Notes under the pieces: model-generated
The model's input: the letters and a program-made list of their open reading frames with translations, nothing else
Database searches by the model: none
Told to the model about the DNA's origin: nothing
Part shown: piece after piece, positions 1 through 4,600 of the stretch
Position numbering within the stretch: position 1 is the first letter of the stretch
Layout of the letters: the number at the start of each line of letters is the position of its first letter
Assembly: GCA_002084765.1 (NCBI GenBank)
Contig: NBMB01000092.1
Location: 1 to 5,830, forward strand
DNA: 5,830 bases
Origin: Candidatus Cloacimonetes bacterium 4572_55
GTDB lineage: Bacteria; 4572-55
Reading direction: 5' to 3'
Program-made: the position numbers and the translations under genes

Positions 1-13
1 TGATTTGGTTTCA

Positions 14-46
14 GCTCGCTCCATGCGCGGGGCGAGTGATTCTTTT
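14..46 (+). terminator. Possible weak intrinsic terminator of an upstream gene
   Basis: An 8-bp stem (CTCGCTCC at 15-22 pairing with GGGGCGAG at 29-36, one G-T wobble) closes a 6-base loop and is followed by an interrupted T-run (TTCTTTT, 40-46). The T-run begins several bases after the stem and contains a C, so this is weaker than the terminator at 282. It would fit a gene ending just left of the window. Short frames open to the left edge end at about 79 (frame 2) and about 84 (frame 3), but neither has recognisable content. Confidence 0.3.
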
Positions 47-75
47 GTGGCGGTGGACGTTTTTTACATTTTTTC

Positions 76-104
76 TTGACAAATAGCCGATGGAATTATA
101 TTTT
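76..104 (+). promoter_or_regulatory. Sigma70-type promoter candidate
   Basis: A perfect TTGACA -35 box (76-81) is followed, after a 17-base spacer, by TATTTT (99-104; 4 of 6 matches to TATAAT) in a very AT-rich stretch, which favours melting. Transcription would start near 110. A Bacteroidota-type TAnnTTTG -7 element is present only with one mismatch (TATATTCG, 108-115) and at the wrong distance, so the classical reading is preferred. A strong terminator lies 180 bases downstream, before the first gene, so this promoter may drive a short leader or small RNA, or conditional read-through into the operon. Confidence 0.5.
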
Positions 105-245
105 ATATATATTCGTTGAATATAAAAAATATCTATTATCTATAAGCGATATTTAAGCTATACTGGATTATTCTAATGCTCTTAAATGAAATAATAAATA
201 AGATAATAAATATCTATAATAAGAATTTAGATAGGCAGTTAAACG

Positions 246-255
246 CCCCCCCCCC
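246..255. repeat. Homopolymeric C10 tract
   Basis: Ten consecutive C residues lie within strongly AT-rich DNA, between the promoter candidate at 76-104 and the terminator at 282-322. Homopolymeric G/C tracts of this length are known hot spots for slipped-strand mispairing and underlie phase variation when they lie in promoters, leaders or genes. Here the tract is outside any credible coding frame, so an effect would be on transcription or RNA structure. The exact length may also be a sequencing or assembly uncertainty. Confidence 0.9.
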
Positions 256-281
256 TTATTAGAGATGATATTAAATATATG

Positions 282-322
282 AAATCCCTGTGCGCGTAAT
301 TTACGTGTATGGGGATTTTTTT
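282..322 (+). terminator. Strong intrinsic (rho-independent) terminator
   Basis: An almost uninterrupted hairpin spans 282-318. AAATCCC (282-288) pairs with GGGATTT (312-318). The inner arms TGTGCGCGTA (289-298) and TACGTGTATG (302-311) pair fully when G-T wobbles are allowed, leaving a 3-base loop. The stem runs into seven T (316-322). The opposite strand lacks a comparable T-run, so the element acts on rightward transcription. It separates the AT-rich upstream region from the lipoprotein gene and either ends an upstream or leader transcript or acts as an attenuator for the operon. Confidence 0.8.
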
Positions 323-325
323 GTC

Positions 326-331
326 TATAAT
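326..331 (+). promoter_or_regulatory. TATAAT -10 box candidate directly after the terminator
   Basis: A perfect TATAAT follows the terminator T-run by three bases. No good -35 box is seen at 16-18 bases upstream: that position falls in the terminator hairpin, and the best partial match, TTTACG (300-305), is 20 bases away. If used, it would start transcription near 337 and give the operon its own promoter with a leader of about 150 nt. Confidence 0.35.
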
Positions 332-351
332 TCGGAGAAAAGGAAATTCTG

Positions 352-394
352 AAAGGAGGTGATGATTATGCGCGGATTACGGCTGTGGAGATGA
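352..394 (+). CDS. Possible leader mini-ORF 1 (MRGLRLWR)
   Basis: An exceptionally complete Shine-Dalgarno sequence, AAAGGAGGTGAT (352-363), precedes an ATG at 368 with an 8-base gap after GGAGG. The frame encodes only eight residues, MRGLRLWR, ending in TGA (392-394). An in-frame ATG at 362 would add two residues but overlaps the Shine-Dalgarno sequence. The peptide is strongly basic (three Arg, one Trp). The ribosome site is better than those of either large gene, which suggests real translation. A peptide this short more likely regulates by ribosome position than acts as a product. It could equally be the remnant of a lost gene start or part of an interspersed repeat. Confidence 0.35.
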
Positions 395-429
395 ACATGC
401 CCCGACCTGGCAATGACAGGCTATATTAA
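391..429 (+). CDS. Possible leader mini-ORF 2, overlapping mini-ORF 1
   Basis: ATG at 391 overlaps the stop of mini-ORF 1 (ATGA), a usual arrangement for translational coupling. It encodes MNMPRPGNDRLY before TAA at 427-429. A second in-frame ATG at 397 has GGAG (387-390) six bases upstream and may be the better start. The product resembles no known family. It ends 57 bases before the lipoprotein gene. Its reality depends on that of mini-ORF 1. Confidence 0.25.
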   Translation: MNMPRPGNDRLY

Positions 430-444
430 TATGAATAAATAACG

Positions 445-455
445 GACAGTCTGTC
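445..455. promoter_or_regulatory. Perfect 11-bp palindrome, possible operator
   Basis: GACAG-T-CTGTC is a perfect inverted repeat with a one-base centre, lying 31 bases upstream of the lipoprotein start codon. Short dyads of this form can be dimeric regulator sites. The half-sites are only 5 bp, and no second copy was noticed in the window. Confidence 0.25.
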
Positions 456-472
456 AAACAAAAATAAAGGAT

Positions 473-478
473 AAGGAG
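473..478 (+). promoter_or_regulatory. Ribosome binding site of the lipoprotein gene
   Basis: AAGGAG lies eight bases upstream of ATG 487, which is ideal spacing and fixes that start codon. Confidence 0.85.
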
Positions 479-486
479 AAATTTTA

Positions 487-1599
487 ATGACGTATTTACA
501 AAATCACGCTCAATGGTTTTTGCCTCTGTTGCTGATTATTGCAATCGTAGCGGCATGTGATAAAGATGACCCGGTTAAGCCGCCGCCACTGCCTACTGTT
601 ACCGTGGTGGAGCAGCAGCAGATCGGGTTTGAGGATAAGCTGGCCGTGGCCATGGACCTGGAAGATCCATACTTATATGTTGCCGCCGGTAGTGCCGGCA
701 TCTGGCGACGCGATATCCGCAGCTTGACCGATTGGGAATACCTGGGACTGGCCGATTCGATACTCGGACATTACTTGAAAGTTGGAGCTACCGATCTGGA
801 TGTTTTTGGTCAGGATATATTAGTGGCATTTGTAAAGAACAATCTGGGTGTGGACCCGGACAGCACAATCGGAATTTGGCGCAGCACGACTGCCGGAAGC
901 AACTGGTTTCGTTCGGATAGCGGTATCCCGGAGACAATTGAAGATGGATTTAGCATTATCGAGGGAATCGGACGCTCTCCGCATAACCCGGCAATTGTAT
1001 TTAGTTGCCTTGAAGGCAATATATATAAGTCCACAAACGGGGGTAATAATTGGTCTATGATTCGTGGAGAGCAAGGAATTCTGTTAGGACAGGGTTATCT
1101 GGAATGGCATCCTTACCGGGAGGGTGAAGCCTGGTTTTTTGGTGATGACGCTCTCTTTGCTGCGTATCTGTTTTCACGAAGAAATTATGGGGATCAGCAC
1201 GGCGGCAGCGTCCCCTGGTTTGAGGATATTGGCTTCCCCTCTGACAGTGCTGTGTATGACGTCGGTTTTGATAGCGGGGATCCGGATATTATCTATGCGC
1301 TGACCAGCATGGGCCTGATCAAGGCAACCGATGGCGGATATGATTGGCAGGTCGGCGGATTCGAGTTTCCCGATGGTGCTGCTTATAATGTTCTGGGAGA
1401 CCCTTTACATCCGGGTATCACCTATTTTTGTGGCTCTAATCGCTTATATTACTCAAATAATGGCGCCCGGGATATTTACACATTAACAGAGATCGATACA
1501 GGCTATGTAATGACCATGTTGTTTGACAAAAGTCAGCGGGAGGTGATCATTGGTACCACAGCCGGCATCTATCTTGTAAAAATTGCTTATGAATATTAA
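487..1599 (+). CDS. Lipoprotein with BNR/Asp-box beta-propeller
   Basis: A 370-residue predicted lipoprotein of unknown specific function. Residues 11-23 form a hydrophobic signal sequence ending in lipobox V-A-A-C with Cys24. The mature start C-D-K-D-D is followed by a Pro-rich linker (residues 29-37). The rest shows repeated beta-strand blades with Asp-box-like motifs (S-x-D-x-G-x-x-W type): STTAGSNW at 133, STNGGNNW at 182, ATDGGYDW at 280, and a degenerate SNNGARDI at 323. Blade-like strands also occur near 63-77 and 353-368. Such motifs are known from sialidases, sortilin/Vps10 and YCF48-type propellers. No sialidase arginine triad was identified, so a binding, scaffold or carbohydrate-interacting role is more likely than catalysis. 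The start is set by AAGGAG at 473. It lies 52 bases upstream of the protease gene on the same strand with no terminator between, so the two are probably one transcript. The K-D-D next to the lipidated Cys resembles the lipoprotein surface-export signal described in Bacteroidota. Gene and lipoprotein nature are secure; propeller fold likely; function unknown. Confidence 0.9.
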   Translation: MTYLQNHAQWFLPLLLIIAIVAACDKDDPVKPPPLPTVTVVEQQQIGFEDKLAVAMDLEDPYLYVAAGSAGIWRRDIRSLTDWEYLGLADSILGHYLKVGATDLDVFGQDILVAFVKNNLGVDPDSTIGIWRSTTAGSNWFRSDSGIPETIEDGFSIIEGIGRSPHNPAIVFSCLEGNIYKSTNGGNNWSMIRGEQGILLGQGYLEWHPYREGEAWFFGDDALFAAYLFSRRNYGDQHGGSVPWFEDIGFPSDSAVYDVGFDSGDPDIIYALTSMGLIKATDGGYDWQVGGFEFPDGAAYNVLGDPLHPGITYFCGSNRLYYSNNGARDIYTLTEIDTGYVMTMLFDKSQREVIIGTTAGIYLVKIAYEY

Positions 1600-1638
1600 T
1601 TCAATGTTGGGTTGGATGAACTTTATTTATTTATTTAT

Positions 1639-1654
1639 GGAGGATAAGGTCTTG
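1639..1654 (+). promoter_or_regulatory. Ribosome site that selects the TTG start of the protease gene
   Basis: GGAGG (1639-1643) lies eight bases before TTG 1652. An in-frame ATG at 1637 overlaps this Shine-Dalgarno sequence and has no ribosome site of its own upstream. The TTG start gives a textbook signal peptide (MKNITSLVIIGLL...), whereas the ATG would add acidic MEDKV in front of it. TTG 1652 is therefore preferred. Confidence 0.8.
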
Positions 1655-4600
1655 AAAAATATAACGTCACTGGTTATTATTGGATTATTGGCCATTTTCA
1701 GCACCCCATTAATGGCACTGGGCCAGGTCCAAACCAAATCGATCGATCAAGTCGTTTACGGTCAATATGAAGATGGTGAATGGTATATTATTCATCAGGG
1801 TCAGAAAAGCAACCAAATCGATATGGAGCATCTGACGGTGCGGTTGATAACGAAAAGTCCGATCTCGGATTTTGAATTTTCGACAGTCGGGCTGCCTGAT
1901 CTAACAGACACCCGCGGTCGCATTGCCGACGGATTTTACGAACTGGAAATCCCGCCCGGACTCGACCCATTTGTAACTGCCGAAAAACTGGAACAGAGCG
2001 GTGAATTTGACGAAGTGTCATTCACTTACTTTATCGATGTAGAGGATGTGCCGGACGATCCCTATTTTTTTTCCCAATGGGGGCTGGAAAAAATTAGCAC
2101 CGACGATGCCTGGGATCATCATACCAATACATCCAATGTCATTGTTGCCGTCATCGATGTAGGCGGCGACTACAATCATGATGATCTGGCCGGCAACCTG
2201 TGGCCGGACATTGGTTATGATTTTGAGGATAATGACAGCGACCCTTTTCCAGATGATGATGCCCGCCATGGCACCAAAGTCGCCGGGGTAGTCGGCGCGG
2301 TTACCAATAATAACACCGGCATTGCCGGAGTGGCCGGCGGCTGGAACGGCTCGGACGGCGTGCGCTTAATGCACTTCGACGCAGGGTATCGCGAGCAGGA
2401 TGCGGACGGCGATTGGCATGAAAGCCTTCGTTCCACAGCAACCGCGGCCTCGATCGACGCGGCGGCCGTTTGGGGAGCGGATGTGATCAATATGAGTTTT
2501 AGTAGTCCCCAGGAAAATTCGGCTATAAAATCGGCCATTGATATCGCTGTCGATGATTATAATGTAGTTTGTGTAGCTGCGGTCGGGAATTATCGCGAGG
2601 GTGGCCCGACGAACGTCAGATATCCGGCTGCATTGAGCAATGTCATTGCTGTCGGGGCCACGACAGAAAATGACGTGCGCAAGGAAGTAAATGACGACAC
2701 CAATGAGCCCGGTTGGGGCAGTTGTTACGGCCCGGAGCTGGATGTGATGGCCCCCGGCATTCATATTTATACCACAGACATCAGCGGCACAGGCGGCTCC
2801 AATCCTGGGGATTATTATCTCTGGTTTAACGGAACCTCAGCAGCAGCACCGCATGTGGCCGGTCTGGCAGCGCTCATTCGCTCCATCCACCCCGGCTTAG
2901 GCTGGCAGTCTGTGCGCGCGACTATCCGGAATACAGCCCTTAATGTGCCAGCCATGGATGACCAGGACTTTCATGAGGAATATGGCTATGGAAGAATCAA
3001 TGCCTATAATGCCTTAAGGACTCCAACCATTTCAGGGGACTTGGACACCGATTTTCTCACAGTGCATGACTACCAGACCATGGTCATTGAATCCGGCGCG
3101 GATGTGATGATCACCGAGGCCTTGATTGTCGAAGGAGCTTTGATTATCGAGCCGAATGTAAATATTGTATTCGACGATTACGGCGAGCTCAGAGTCCGTG
3201 GCGGCGGTGACCTGGCGATCGGCCCCCACGTGCAGATCGCGTTCGGAGAAAACGGGCTGATGCGAATAGAAGGCGGGACATGGGGGCCGCTAAATCCTTA
3301 TGGAGACCCGAATATCGTGACAATAGGTTCCAGCTCGAGCATTTCTTTTTCGTCAAACGGAGCAATCGAATCCGTCGATTATTGCAATATGGCGATAGAG
3401 CAAGGCGTTGAATTTTCTTTTGCTTCAAATTCGATCGGTTTTTTATTTAATCAGGGACATTTTACAGTGAATGGCACAGAGGAGCATCCGGTCGTTTTCA
3501 CCTCGGCAGATCAGACCCCGGGCTCATGGGGCGGCATGGCTGCCCTGATGCCAAATTCCGATAGCGGTACCTGGGCTTTCGATCATGCCGTGATCAAATA
3601 TGCTGTCACCGGGCTATCAAATTTGAGTCGTGGCGTTCTTGATAATTGCACCATACAACATAATACGGAATATGGCATTTCGGCCATAGGCACTTCTGGT
3701 ATCTTAGGGGGTCTAGAGATCAACCGATGCGTCATTCGCAATAACCAGGCCGCAGGTTTATATTTGATTGATTCCGAGGTTGAGATTAACTGCAGCGAGA
3801 TCAGCCAAAATGAAGCTGGGGTCATTCTCGAGGACAGTGGCCATCTGACTATAAGCTCCAGCAACATTTTCAATAATGAGGGTCTGGAGTTAGAGCTTAT
3901 AGAGAATAGCTTTGTCCGCGCTGAAAATAACTGGTGGTTCTATCAAACTGAATCCGAGATTCTTGCGGATGTATGGGCCGATGAATCCAGTAGCCTTATT
4001 CTGGAAGGTATTTTGGAGATGCCTTCGGGTTGCGCTCCGGAACTGCACTGCGGCCAACTGAGCGAGAACGAAATTTGGGCGGGCGAGATCAATACCTGCG
4101 CCGACGTCATTATTCCTGATGGCGTGACCCTGACTATCGCCCAGGGAGCTACGATCAATCTGGAATATACCCATAAGATAATCGTCGAGTCCGGCGGCTT
4201 TCTCATCCTAAATGACGCCAGTATCATAGCTCAGAACGCCACTTTTATCGACGATTCTTCCCCTCCAGAGCCGATGATTCCTGGCAATGCGATCATATTC
4301 GAGGGTTCGGGCCAACTGACGGCAAGCAATAGTGTGTTTACCACTATTGAAGAGAATCAGGAGTGGGACGGTATCCGCCTTTTAGACGGCGCGACCGCGT
4401 TATTGGATCACTGCGTTCTGGACAACGCGGTCACCGCTATTTATGCTGGGTCTGACGTGTATTTACAACTCCATCAGAGCGCGCTCAATAATTGTCAGAC
4501 CGGGATTATGAGTGACCAGGCTGGTGTGGATATATGGGATAATACGATTCATGGCGGAACAAATGGCGTCATATTCTCGGACGGCTATTTCGCTATCGAA

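Larger units (their letters stand above)
61..281. other. AT-rich gene-free stretch
   Basis: No coding frame of credible length is seen on either strand. The stretch is dominated by A and T, with recurring TATCTAT/ATCTATAA words (127-145 and 208-219), a promoter-like element near its left end, and a C-run near its right end. The composition contrasts sharply with the roughly 50 percent GC of the two genes. If transcribed from the 76-104 promoter, it would give an RNA of about 200 nt ending at the terminator at 282-322. Confidence 0.6.

Noticed and set aside
22-24. Minus-strand ATG running off the left edge (MERAETKS)
   Set aside because: No Shine-Dalgarno sequence upstream and only eight codons visible, lying inside a hairpin; not supportable as a gene start.
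127-219. Repeated AAATATCTAT / ATCTATAA words in the AT-rich leader
   Set aside because: Irregular spacing and very low sequence complexity make chance recurrence likely; not a CRISPR or iteron array.
352-363. Resemblance of AAAGGAGGTGAT to the reverse complement of the 16S rRNA 3' end
   Set aside because: Only the anti-Shine-Dalgarno part matches; the adjoining bases on the minus strand do not continue into the conserved 16S 3' sequence, so this is a ribosome binding site and not an rRNA fragment.
23-375. The word ATGCGCGG occurring at 23-30 and 368-375
   Set aside because: Flanking bases differ completely and an 8-base match can arise by chance; not called as a repeat.
1600-1651. Possible separate promoter or terminator between the two large genes
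   Set aside because: No hairpin with T-run and no -35/-10 pair was found in the 52-base gap; it looks like an operon-internal spacer.
2018-2764. Several minus-strand open frames of 60-130 codons across the protease gene (also at 3032-3428, 3583-4227, 4463-5025 and 5342-5666)
   Set aside because: They lie opposite a continuous forward frame with clear domain homology, lack ribosome sites, and have low-complexity or Arg-rich translations typical of antisense shadows.
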